A DNA stretch of 7,559 bases. Source: Clostridia bacterium. GTDB lineage: Bacteria; Bacillota_A; Clostridia; Oscillospirales; Acutalibacteraceae. The notes under the pieces are model-generated. The model was not told where the DNA came from. It did not search any database and worked only from the letters and a program-made list of their open reading frames with translations. The stretch is taken from the NCBI GenBank assembly GCA_017503305.1, contig JAFVTJ010000086.1:1-7559 (forward strand), read 5' to 3'. Made by a program: the position numbers and the translations under genes. Below are positions 1-7,001 of the stretch, piece after piece. The stretch's first letter is position 1; the number at the start of each line of letters is the position of its first letter.

Positions 1-2954
1 AGAACTATATCAAGCGGAGTACCGTCAGGTAAGAACGGCATATCTTCGCTCGGTAAAATACGGGATACAACACCCTTATTACCGTGACGACCAGCCATCT
101 TATCGCCGACAGAAATCTTACGCTTTTGAGCAATATAACAACGTACAACAACGTTAACGCCGGGGCTGAGTTCCGAAGAATTTTCTCTTGTAAATACCTT
201 AACGTCAACAATTGTACCATATTCACCGTGAGGAACACGTAAAGAAGTATCACGAACCTCGCGTGCCTTTTCACCGAAGATTGCGCGTAAAAGTCTTTCT
301 TCGGCAGTAAGCTCGGTTTCACCCTTAGGTGTAACCTTACCTACAAGGATATCGCCTGCGGTAACCTCAGCACCGATGCGAATAATACCACGTTCATCCA
401 AATCCTTAAGGGCATCGTCGCCAACGTTGGGGATATCACGGGTAATTTCTTCGGGGCCTAACTTAGTATCGCGGCATTCAATTTCATATTCTTCAATATG
501 AATAGAAGTGTAAATATCTTCACGAACAAGGCGCTCGTTAATTAGAACAGCGTCTTCATAGTTATAGCCTTCCCAAGTCATAAAGCCGATTAAAGCGTTA
601 CGACCAAGTGAAATTTCGCCACCGGAAGTTGCGGGGCCGTCGGCAATAACTTGTTTTTCCACAACCTGTTCGCCAACTTCAACAATCGGCTTTTGGTTGA
701 TACTAGTACCATGGTTAGAACGTAAGAACTTAATGAGTTCGTATTCATCAATTTCGCCGTTCTTAGCGCGGATTTTAATTGTATCTGCCGAAACGTAGGT
801 AACTTCACCTGCACGCTTTGCAAGGACTACAACACCCGAGTCAACAGCAGCCTTGTATTCCATACCGGTTGCAACGAAGGGATTTTCAGGCTTTAATAGC
901 GGTACTGCCTGCTTCTGCATGTTTGAACCCATGAGCGCACGGTTGGTATCGTCGTTTTCAAGGAAGGGGATCATTGCGGTAGCAACAGAAACTACCATCT
1001 TAGGTGAAACGTCCATAAATTCGGCACGGCTTGATTCAATTTCTTGGAAGCCGTCGCGGAAACGAGCGTTAACCTTCTTGTTTACAAAGTAGCCGTTTTC
1101 ATCCAACGGTTCGTTAGCCTGTGCTACAACGAAATCGTCTTCTTGGTCGGCAGTCATATAAACTACTTCATCTAAAACCTGACCGTTTACAACCTTACGG
1201 AAAGGAGTTTCGATAAAGCCGTACTTATTAATCTTAGCAAAGGTTGCTAAGTATGAGATAAGACCGATGTTAGGACCTTCAGGTGTTTCGATAGGACACA
1301 TACGGCCGTAGTGTGTGTAGTGTACGTCACGAACTTCGAACGAAGCGCGATCTCTTGACAAACCACCGGGACCGAGGGCTGACAAACGGCGCTTGTGTGT
1401 AAGTTCTGACAACGGGTTTGTTTGGTCCATAAATTGTGAAAGCGGTGAAGAACCAAAGAATTCTTTAATAGCTGCCACAACGGGACGGATATTTATGAGG
1501 AATTGAGGTGTGATGTTTTCAGCATCTTGGGCCTGTAAGGTCATCTTTTCGCGAACAACACGTTCCATACGGGAGATACCGATACGGAATTGGTTCTGCA
1601 ATAATTCACCAACACTGCGGATACGACGGTTGCCCAAGTGGTCGATATCGTCCACGTTACCCACGTTGTGAGGAAGACCTAAGAAGTAGCTGATTGATGC
1701 AAAAATATCATCAACACAAATGCTCTTTGGAATAAGGTCATCAGCATTTTCAAGAATAGCTTCACGTAAAGCTTCCTTTGAATCGCTGTTTTCAATAAGA
1801 GAGGTTAAAACGTTGAATGAAACCTGTTCGTTAATGCCTAAACGGTCAAGCTCTTCTAATTCTTCAGCAGTAAAATCGGTAAAGTCGGCAAGATTTACCA
1901 TACCGTTAGACAACACCTTAACCTCACTTACGTTGCCTTCGTGGTCGGCAACGTTAACGTAAACGCTGCTTACACCCTTGGTTTCAATAAGGTTTGCCAA
2001 TTCCTTAGTAATGCTTGTGTCGGCATCGGCAATAATTTCGCCTGTGAGTGTATCAACAACAGGACGTGACAAAACAGCACCTGCAATACGGGCGCCAATA
2101 CTTAACTTTTTATTGTATTTATATCTACCAACGCGAGAAATATCGTAACGGTGGGGATCATAGAATAACTGTTCAATGTAATTCTTTGCGCCTTCAATTG
2201 TTACGGGTTCGCTTGGGCGAAGCTTTTTATAAACTTCAACAAGAGCTTCTTCAACTGTCTTTGTATCGTCAATATCCAAAGTAGCGGATAAACGCTCGTC
2301 CTCGCCAAAGAGTTCTCTGATTTGGGCGTTGGTTTCAACACCTAAAGAACGAATAAAGGTGGTAAGCGGAAGCTTGCGGTTTTTATCAATACGAACGTAG
2401 AGTACATCGTTAACCGAAGTTTCATATTCAAGCCACGCACCACGGTTAGGAATAATGGTAGAGGAATATAACTTCTTACCTGTTTTTTCATCTATCTTAA
2501 CCGCATAATAAACACCGGGGGAACGAACCAACTGTGAAACTACCGCACGTTCTGCACCGTTAATAACAAAGGTGCCCGATTCGGTCATAATCGGAAAATC
2601 GCCGAGAGAAACTTCACTTTCCTTGATCTCGCCCGTTTCGTTGTTTACAAGACGAGCTGTAACGCGCAAGGGTGCTGCATATGTTGCATCACGCGCCTTA
2701 CATTCGGTAACGTCATACTTCGGTTTTTCATCGAAACGATAGTCAACAAAACTTAATTGAAGATTTCCGCTATAGTCGGTAATAGCCGCCATATCTCTGA
2801 AAACTTCTTTCAGTCCTTCGGTGACAAACCACTTGTAAGAATCCTTTTGGATTTCAATAAGGTTGGGCATATCAATTACTTCATTGATTTTGGAAAATGT
2901 TTGTCTTACATTTTTACCCAACACAACCGGTTTTACCATTGAAGTTGATTTCAT
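1..2954 (-). CDS. rpoB: DNA-directed RNA polymerase beta subunit (3' end cut off by window edge)
   Basis: This is the beta subunit of the core RNA polymerase, which forms half of the active-site cleft and carries the rifamycin pocket. The frame is open from ATG at 2954 to base 1 (984 full codons). A Bacillus-type subunit is about 1190 residues, so roughly 200 C-terminal residues are missing. Visible landmarks are an N-terminal [13 protein letters not shown] motif, the rifampicin region at residues 501-532 ([19 protein letters not shown]), [12 protein letters not shown] just after it, [15 protein letters not shown] at 796-810 (E800/D801 match E. coli E813/D814), and [12 protein letters not shown] with K952 and K960 matching E. 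coli K1065 and K1073. The change in offset from E. coli between these last two (13 to 113) shows that insertion SI2 is absent. Relative to B. subtilis as I recall it, about 40 extra residues lie within 353-415. ATG 2954 is preferred because a later in-frame ATG (codon 6) lies 28 nt from the ribosome-binding site. Codon use looks typical of high expression (mostly AAG for Lys, CGT/CGC for Arg). Confidence 0.99.
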   Translation of the reverse strand, partial: MKSTSMVKPVVLGKNVRQTFSKINEVIDMPNLIEIQKDSYKWFVTEGLKEVFRDMAAITDYSGNLQLSFVDYRFDEKPKYDVTECKARDATYAAPLRVTARLVNNETGEIKESEVSLGDFPIMTESGTFVINGAERAVVSQLVRSPGVYYAVKIDEKTGKKLYSSTIIPNRGAWLEYETSVNDVLYVRIDKNRKLPLTTFIRSLGVETNAQIRELFGEDERLSATLDIDDTKTVEEALVEVYKKLRPSEPVTIEGAKNYIEQLFYDPHRYDISRVGRYKYNKKLSIGARIAGAVLSRPVVDTLTGEIIADADTSITKELANLIETKGVSSVYVNVADHEGNVSEVKVLSNGMVNLADFTDFTAEELEELDRLGINEQVSFNVLTSLIENSDSKEALREAILENADDLIPKSICVDDIFASISYFLGLPHNVGNVDDIDHLGNRRIRSVGELLQNQFRIGISRMERVVREKMTLQAQDAENITPQFLINIRPVVAAIKEFFGSSPLSQFMDQTNPLSELTHKRRLSALGPGGLSRDRASFEVRDVHYTHYGRMCPIETPEGPNIGLISYLATFAKINKYGFIETPFRKVVNGQVLDEVVYMTADQEDDFVVAQANEPLDENGYFVNKKVNARFRDGFQEIESSRAEFMDVSPKMVVSVATAMIPFLENDDTNRALMGSNMQKQAVPLLKPENPFVATGMEYKAAVDSGVVVLAKRAGEVTYVSADTIKIRAKNGEIDEYELIKFLRSNHGTSINQKPIVEVGEQVVEKQVIADGPATSGGEISLGRNALIGFMTWEGYNYEDAVLINERLVREDIYTSIHIEEYEIECRDTKLGPEEITRDIPNVGDDALKDLDERGIIRIGAEVTAGDILVGKVTPKGETELTAEERLLRAIFGEKAREVRDTSLRVPHGEYGTIVDVKVFTRENSSELSPGVNVVVRCYIAQKRKISVGDKMAGRHGNKGVVSRILPSEDMPFLPDGTPLDIV

Positions 2955-2967
2955 AGGTATACGATCA

Positions 2968-2975
2968 CTCCTCTT
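2968..2975 (-). promoter_or_regulatory. Ribosome-binding site of rpoB
   Basis: AAGAGGAG is followed directly by TGATC, so the site matches the extended anti-Shine-Dalgarno complement (AAGGAGGTGATC) except for one missing G. It ends 13 nt before ATG 2954. That is longer than the usual 6-9 nt, but the TGATC extension shortens the effective distance. The site supports codon 1 at 2954 over the ATG at 2939. Confidence 0.8.
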
Positions 2976-3098
2976 TAAATTTTACGGCATCAAAGCACCG
3001 CAAGAGAAACCTTTGACAGCGTATTTGCAGCTATTTTTCGGGCTAAAAAGTTAACAAAAACCCGTCTATAACGCACAATACCCCATCATTATCAGTAA
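2976..3098 (-). other. rpoB 5' leader with alternative hairpins
   Basis: This is the untranslated stretch between the predicted transcription start (about 3098) and the ribosome-binding site. Two stems can be drawn that share one strand. In the first, TGTCAAAG (3011-3018) pairs with CTTTGATG (2988-2995), 8 pairs including 2 wobbles. In the second, TGCGGTG (2996-3002) pairs with TGCCGTA extended by T (2983-2989), 7 pairs including wobbles, with a 6-nt loop. They cannot both form. Neither is followed by a run of T, so neither looks like an intrinsic terminator. The leader has no resemblance I can defend to the L10 leader or a known riboswitch, and the stems are short enough to arise by chance. 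Confidence 0.35.
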
Positions 3099-3104
3099 TT
3101 CATA

Positions 3105-3133
3105 ATTATATATCAAAAAAAATCAATAGTCAA
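3105..3133 (-). promoter_or_regulatory. Sigma-A-type promoter of rpoB
   Basis: On the minus strand TTGACT (3133-3128; 5 of 6 to the -35 consensus) and TATAAT (3110-3105; perfect -10) are separated by exactly 17 bp. Initiation is predicted near 3098, giving a leader of about 145 nt. The DNA upstream of the -35 box is very A+T-rich with phased A-tracts, like an UP element. The promoter lies downstream of the preceding gene's terminator, so rpoB should be transcribed independently of that gene. Confidence 0.9.
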
Positions 3134-3159
3134 GCACTTTATTTCAAAAAAATGCAACT

Positions 3160-3190
3160 TTTTCTAAAATTTTCTAACTTTTGCGCAAAA
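3160..3190. other. Phased A-tracts and a 12-bp palindrome upstream of the rpoB promoter
   Basis: On the minus strand TTAGAAAA occurs twice exactly 10 bp apart (3177-3170 and 3167-3160), so its A-tracts fall on the same helical face, which is typical of intrinsically curved or UP-element DNA. Just beyond lies a perfect palindrome, TTTTGCGCAAAA (3179-3190), whose outer bases double as part of the terminator T-tract. The palindrome could be a protein-binding site or a coincidence in A+T-rich DNA. Confidence 0.4.
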
Positions 3191-3228
3191 CAAAAACTAA
3201 CGGATAATTTTCATCACCCGTTAGTTTT
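3187..3228 (-). terminator. Intrinsic terminator of the secreted-protein gene
   Basis: Beginning 5 nt after the stop codon, AAAACTAACGG (3193-3203, read on the plus strand) is the exact complement of CCGTTAGTTTT (3218-3228), giving an 11-bp stem with a 14-nt loop. In the minus direction the stem runs into TTTT-TGTTTT. This separates the secreted-protein gene from rpoB. Confidence 0.88.
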
Positions 3229-3233
3229 ATAAA

Positions 3234-6200
3234 TTAAACCACTTTGCCGCCTTTAATGGTATATTTCTTACCATCAACAGTAACCTTGCCCGAAAAATCC
3301 AATTGGGCCTTGCCACCCTTAATATAGAATTTCTTACCCTTAAAGGTGCAAATTGTTTTTACGGTGTTATCCCACTTGCCATTTTTAATGTAGAACCACT
3401 TGTCCTTATACTTCACAAGTGTTTCGGTAACCGATTTATCCCATTTGCCGTTTTTAATGTAGAACCATTTACCTTCGTGCTTAATGAGTGTATCGGTAAT
3501 AGCAGTGCTCCACTTACCGTTTTTAACGTAAAACCACTTGCCCGAATATTTAACAAGTTTAGTTGCCGATTTATCCCACACCCCGTCTACTATGTAAAAC
3601 CATTTGCCGTTGTATTTAACCAAGGTAGTTTCATAAGACCTGGCATCGTCTACATAATAATACCATTTGCCGTCAGTTTCTTTATATAAGGTCGGTTTTG
3701 GCTCGTTTATAGAGAATACCTTGTAAGGATTATCACCCATTTTAAAAGTATTCTCAGGCAGGTAGTAAAACACCGAACCCTTATCCGTTCCTTGCGAAAC
3801 CACGTTTTGAATACTCGAATAATTATATGGGATTATTTCCGGAGTACCGTAACCCTCGGTATTGGCGGGAGCGTTAGTGTAAATCTTGTTTTCGCCCATC
3901 ACATACACATTATTATTGAAGTTATATCTTGTTGAACCAAGCTCACTAACAAAAAGCGCAATATTAGACGCAAGAATGTTTATGTTATTATCCACCGAAT
4001 TATTGGTAAAGGTTGTACCTCTAATTCCAATTCCGCCATAAAAGAAATTGCCGTCCTTATTGGGTCGCTGATGACTCCATCCGTAACCGCTGAATAGCGT
4101 GTAGTTGTGGTGCAGATGCATATTATTAGTAATGCCACCCGACTGCCATACTTCAAGCCCTGTATTGCTATAACGTGCTACGTTGTCATACATAAGTACG
4201 TTGTCAAAGGTAACCGCCCCTTGATTTTGCACCGTAAAGCAACAATCGTAAATTCGGTCACAAAAACTGTTTTTAATGGTAAAATTACTTGCCGAGCCAT
4301 ATACTTCAATTGCATTACCATAGCGCACCGGTGTGCCGCCTGTCTGAGTGGTGGCATCAAGCGAAAGATTTTGTATTGAACCGCCTATCCATTCAAGGTG
4401 CATATTAGAAACCGTAACGTCCTTAACCGTTCCCATGCTAACGCCGTGACTTCCGGCACCGGTTATATAAAGATTGTCTACAACCGCTCCCGTATAGGCT
4501 TGAATAGCGTGGCCCTTATTAGCAATTTCAATATTATCAAAAACTTCCCCCGGATTACCGTCAGCACAGTAAAGATAAAGCTTTCCGTTAGCATAATCAT
4601 GCCAAAATTCAAGATCATTAACTAAGCCTTTTCCGTTTTGCAGTGTGCCATCCATACCCGATATAAAAGTACGGCCATTATACACGTAGCCATTATTAAC
4701 GCGGTTATCGGTATGGTTTTGTGCTGATACCTTTATTCCCCACAGCTTACCGCCGTTAATTTTGATATGCCCAACGTCATTTTCTAACCCTAAAAGTTTT
4801 TGATTATATAGCCAAACGTTTTCATATTTTGTGCGAATCCAATTTTCCGCGTCCGAACCATCTATAGACGCTATAAACTTCGGCTTATTACCTACTCCGT
4901 AAGAGGTATAGGTAACGTAATTTTTAGCTTGCATAGCGTTTGTAATACGGAAGACGTCGCCACGTTTAAAAAATACTGTTGCACCTTTTTCCAGAGTATT
5001 ATTTATTGTAAGAAATCGGCTGTAACTTACAGGTTTTTCGGGGTCTTCACCATAATTGCTTGTACTATTTGAGCCGTCCTTTGCAACGAATACCTTTCTT
5101 CCCTTTGGAACTCGCGAAGGGTCTAAAAGAAGTGGGGTATATATTATTGCATCCAAGAACAAATTACCGCCGTGTTCGCCGCCATATATAAAATTAGCTG
5201 CAGTATTTTTTGTTTTGAAAATGCCGAAATATTCAATATCAAAACTTTTGATAGCTGTAAGTGATGTTTGATTAACACCCAAAGGGAATACAGTAAACTT
5301 TATATCGTTACCACTTAGTATTTTGTCATAATTCTTGAAGGATGCAAGCGAAATTATAGTTTGCTTGAAACCATCGCCCGCCGCACTTAGAGATAATTCT
5401 TTTGAAGCGCTTCCTTTGCTCGAGCTTAGCATCACAACTGCCGTAGACGTAATATCCGTTCGGTATGAAAAATTGATATACTTATATTCAGCAAATGATG
5501 CGTCCGCCGGATTAAAACAAAGGCTCAAAGCTTTATCCGAATACTTTCCTTTTGAAGCGCTCACTTTAAGCACGCTTTGGTTACCATTATCACTATATTC
5601 ACAATCAAAACCTGAAACCGTAAGGTTTTCTTTAAAGGGGACCGTATTGTTTGTATGAATAATATCATCTATGCGCTTGTCGGCTTGATCGATATATTCC
5701 CGCACAATTTCATTAGATGCGAAGGAATAATCAGGAATGATTTTTTGTTCTTCAAAATCGAAAGCATAGGCTGAATCCCCTGCATATTCAAAAGCATTTG
5801 CTTCCTGCTCGGTCTCAAAAAACGCAACGTAAAGTATATCAAAATACGATTCCTTCGTTAAAGTTACACTGTGAGAGCCCCAAGGCTTTAAGCGTAGCTG
5901 AATTCTACTGTTTTCGTCGGGAGCTGCAACGTTTTGAGCTCCGCACAGATCATTTATAGAGTAAACCAGCTCGGTTACTTCGCCATTCTTCACTAAAACA
6001 GGATGTATTTTTGCCCAATTTTCCCCTTTTTCACTCATCATCGACAGGTCTAGTCTACTTGCGGGCGAATCGGTTCTATATACCAATTTAATATAAGGGC
6101 GATTAACTAGTGGGAAAGCGTCGTGCGAAAAGTTTACCAAAAGGTTGTTCCCGTATGTTCCGGGGGCTACTTTATACCTAACGTACGAATTATTATTGTC

Positions 6201-6899
6201 CACCCTACAAATTGATGACGTCACCGCGTCATTAAAACTGCCATAACGATTAAAAAGCGCATTTGGAGTTAAAACGTTATATTTGTATGAGGGTTTGCTT
6301 AAATTATAAAGATTAAAATTTTCTGCTTCTTGATTGGTTTTAAACATAGCAACATATCCTATATCAAAAAATGTGTTGTTTTCAAGATTATACGTTTGTG
6401 TGCCAAACGGCTTAAAGCGTAAGGTCACGTCCGTCTCGGTCGTATTAGGGATATAATCCTTCCCCGCGGCAGTAATTTCATTATAATTAAAAATAAGGGT
6501 GTGCCACTCTCCGTCCGAATTAAGTGCGGGCTTTTGCTTCATCCAATTTTCACCCTTAGGTGAAAGAATTGAAACATCAAGCAAAGTCGACGGAGAATCA
6601 GTACGATAATACACCTTAACAACCGGATACTCACTAAGCAACACATTCTTTGGCTTAAGGCTTATTACGTGACTGTTATTTGTGTAATTCCCTTTTACTG
6701 CAGTATAGTGATAATAGGGATATGCTTCTTGTTTTTCGGTAGTAAATATAATATCCTTTGAAACGCCGTGTTCAAACCCCAACGTTGTAAAGCCCGAAAA
6801 CACCGTGTCAAACTGTTCATAAGTTATGCCACAAACTGATACTGAAAATAGCGTTATTACCATAAAAACTGCGAGAATTAAAGAAATAACCCTTCTCAT
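3234..6899 (-). CDS. Secreted multi-domain parallel beta-helix protein with C-terminal cell-surface-type repeats
   Basis: This is a 1221-residue exported protein. Residues 1-24 form a signal peptide (MRR, a long hydrophobic core, likely cut near VCG/IT). Three related modules follow (about 40-198, 212-372, 424-572). Each has a Y-x-Y-R-T-D motif, a Ser/Lys/Gly-rich turn (SPKGENW, SEKGENW, SSKGS), an (F/W/L)G motif and an ending like FDI-x-Y-x(3)-F-x-T-x(3)-A-x(2)-F. They resemble carbohydrate-binding-type beta-sandwiches. A short helical linker (about 395-415) lies between modules two and three. Residues about 600-1030 look like a right-handed parallel beta-helix, opening with KVFVAKDGS and KRGDVFR and rich in Asn-containing rungs (NNVYV, FTNNSVDNNINI). 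This fold is used by many polysaccharide lyases and some glycoside hydrolases; I cannot assign a family or catalytic residues. Residues 1071-1221 are seven repeats. There is no LPXTG anchor. I infer a surface or secreted glycan-active or glycan-binding protein. Lys is often AAA and Arg often AGA/AGG/CGA, unlike rpoB. Confidence 0.9.
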   Translation of the reverse strand: MRRVISLILAVFMVITLFSVSVCGITYEQFDTVFSGFTTLGFEHGVSKDIIFTTEKQEAYPYYHYTAVKGNYTNNSHVISLKPKNVLLSEYPVVKVYYRTDSPSTLLDVSILSPKGENWMKQKPALNSDGEWHTLIFNYNEITAAGKDYIPNTTETDVTLRFKPFGTQTYNLENNTFFDIGYVAMFKTNQEAENFNLYNLSKPSYKYNVLTPNALFNRYGSFNDAVTSSICRVDNNNSYVRYKVAPGTYGNNLLVNFSHDAFPLVNRPYIKLVYRTDSPASRLDLSMMSEKGENWAKIHPVLVKNGEVTELVYSINDLCGAQNVAAPDENSRIQLRLKPWGSHSVTLTKESYFDILYVAFFETEQEANAFEYAGDSAYAFDFEEQKIIPDYSFASNEIVREYIDQADKRIDDIIHTNNTVPFKENLTVSGFDCEYSDNGNQSVLKVSASKGKYSDKALSLCFNPADASFAEYKYINFSYRTDITSTAVVMLSSSKGSASKELSLSAAGDGFKQTIISLASFKNYDKILSGNDIKFTVFPLGVNQTSLTAIKSFDIEYFGIFKTKNTAANFIYGGEHGGNLFLDAIIYTPLLLDPSRVPKGRKVFVAKDGSNSTSNYGEDPEKPVSYSRFLTINNTLEKGATVFFKRGDVFRITNAMQAKNYVTYTSYGVGNKPKFIASIDGSDAENWIRTKYENVWLYNQKLLGLENDVGHIKINGGKLWGIKVSAQNHTDNRVNNGYVYNGRTFISGMDGTLQNGKGLVNDLEFWHDYANGKLYLYCADGNPGEVFDNIEIANKGHAIQAYTGAVVDNLYITGAGSHGVSMGTVKDVTVSNMHLEWIGGSIQNLSLDATTQTGGTPVRYGNAIEVYGSASNFTIKNSFCDRIYDCCFTVQNQGAVTFDNVLMYDNVARYSNTGLEVWQSGGITNNMHLHHNYTLFSGYGWSHQRPNKDGNFFYGGIGIRGTTFTNNSVDNNINILASNIALFVSELGSTRYNFNNNVYVMGENKIYTNAPANTEGYGTPEIIPYNYSSIQNVVSQGTDKGSVFYYLPENTFKMGDNPYKVFSINEPKPTLYKETDGKWYYYVDDARSYETTLVKYNGKWFYIVDGVWDKSATKLVKYSGKWFYVKNGKWSTAITDTLIKHEGKWFYIKNGKWDKSVTETLVKYKDKWFYIKNGKWDNTVKTICTFKGKKFYIKGGKAQLDFSGKVTVDGKKYTIKGGKVV
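3237..3692 (-). repeat. Seven tandem 21-23-residue Trp/Tyr repeats at the C-terminus of the secreted protein
   Basis: The unit reads roughly TLVKYxGKWFYIKNGKWDxS. The first Trp of each unit falls at residues 1079, 1100, 1122, 1145 and 1168, and at the equivalent positions in the last two units (1190, 1212) it is Lys. The second Trp is at 1108, 1130, 1153 and 1176 and is Ala or Val in the last two. The repeat is visible in the DNA with a 63-69 bp period. It resembles the aromatic/Gly repeats that bind wall polymers or glucans (choline-binding-like repeats) in Firmicutes. The ligand is not known from sequence, and the last two units may be structural caps rather than binding units. Confidence 0.9.
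5184..6782 (-). repeat. Triplicated beta-sandwich-like module within the secreted protein
   Basis: There are three diverged copies: A at 6306-6782, B at 5784-6266 and C at 5184-5630. A and B are closest (YRTDSPSTLLDVSILSPKGE against YRTDSPASRLDLSMMSEKGE). C keeps YRTD, the Gly near residue 541 and the FDIEYFGIFKT ending but has lost GENW. The copies are separated by linkers, the longest (residues about 373-423) before C. They probably arose by intragenic duplication, with A/B more recent or under stronger constraint than C. A carbohydrate-binding role is an inference from their position before a beta-helix domain. Confidence 0.85.
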
Positions 6900-6905
6900 A
6901 TCTTT

Positions 6906-6914
6906 CTCCCCCCT
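6906..6914 (-). promoter_or_regulatory. Ribosome-binding site of the secreted-protein gene
   Basis: AGGGGGGAG ends 6 nt before ATG 6899, an ideal spacing. The start is confirmed by the immediately following signal peptide (MRR plus a hydrophobic core). Confidence 0.9.
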
Positions 6915-6932
6915 ATTTTATTTTCTAATCCA

Positions 6933-6961
6933 ATTTTAACACTAAATTACCCATATAACAA
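6933..6961 (-). promoter_or_regulatory. Candidate promoter of the secreted-protein gene
   Basis: TTGTTA (6961-6956; 4 of 6 to -35) and TAAAAT (6938-6933; 5 of 6 to -10) are 17 bp apart. Initiation would be near 6926, leaving a leader of only about 25 nt. The -35 box directly follows the T-tract of the yebC terminator. It is much weaker than the rpoB promoter, and the region is A+T-rich, so a chance match is possible. Confidence 0.55.
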
Positions 6962-6962
6962 C

Positions 6963-6990
6963 AAAAACCTTATGCGAACATAAGGTTTTT
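6963..6990 (-). terminator. Intrinsic terminator of the yebC-family gene
   Basis: AAAAACCTTATG (6963-6974) and CATAAGGTTTTT (6979-6990) are perfect complements, giving a 12-bp stem with a 4-nt loop that reads TTCG on the minus strand. The hairpin starts 11 nt after the yebC stop codon. The stem's own T5, followed by GTTGTT, supplies the T-tract. Because A5 and T5 flank both sides, the hairpin could also act on plus-strand transcripts, though no plus-strand gene is seen. Confidence 0.88.
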
Positions 6991-7001
6991 GAAATAAAAT
7001 A

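Noticed and set aside
853..2284. Several short plus-strand open frames across rpoB
   Set aside because: The minus strand encodes unmistakable RpoB without interruption here; the plus-strand frames are composition-driven shadows.
2925..2939. Alternative rpoB start at the ATG of codon 6 ([10 protein letters not shown])
   Set aside because: Some clostridial RpoB proteins do start with MVKPV-like sequence, but the only ribosome-binding site ends 28 nt away from it, against 13 nt for ATG 2954.
2757..3054. Overlapping plus-strand frames of about 60 codons reaching into the rpoB leader
   Set aside because: They are antisense to the rpoB start and its leader, with no recognisable start signals or protein features.
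3036..3066. CGGG/CCCG inverted repeat with flanking T-runs in the rpoB leader as an attenuator
   Set aside because: The stem is only about 4 bp around an 18-nt A+T-rich loop, too weak to call a terminator.
3303..3689. Plus-strand open frame of 128 codons opposite the C-terminal repeats
   Set aside because: It is the antisense image of the repeat-encoding DNA, with repeated NVEPF-like units mirroring the KWFYIKNGKW repeats. It has no ribosome-binding site or independent homology.
6828..6840. Possible lipoprotein lipobox at Cys23 of the secreted protein
   Set aside because: The residues before Cys are V-S-V, with Val at -1 where Gly, Ala or Ser is needed. A type I signal peptide fits better.
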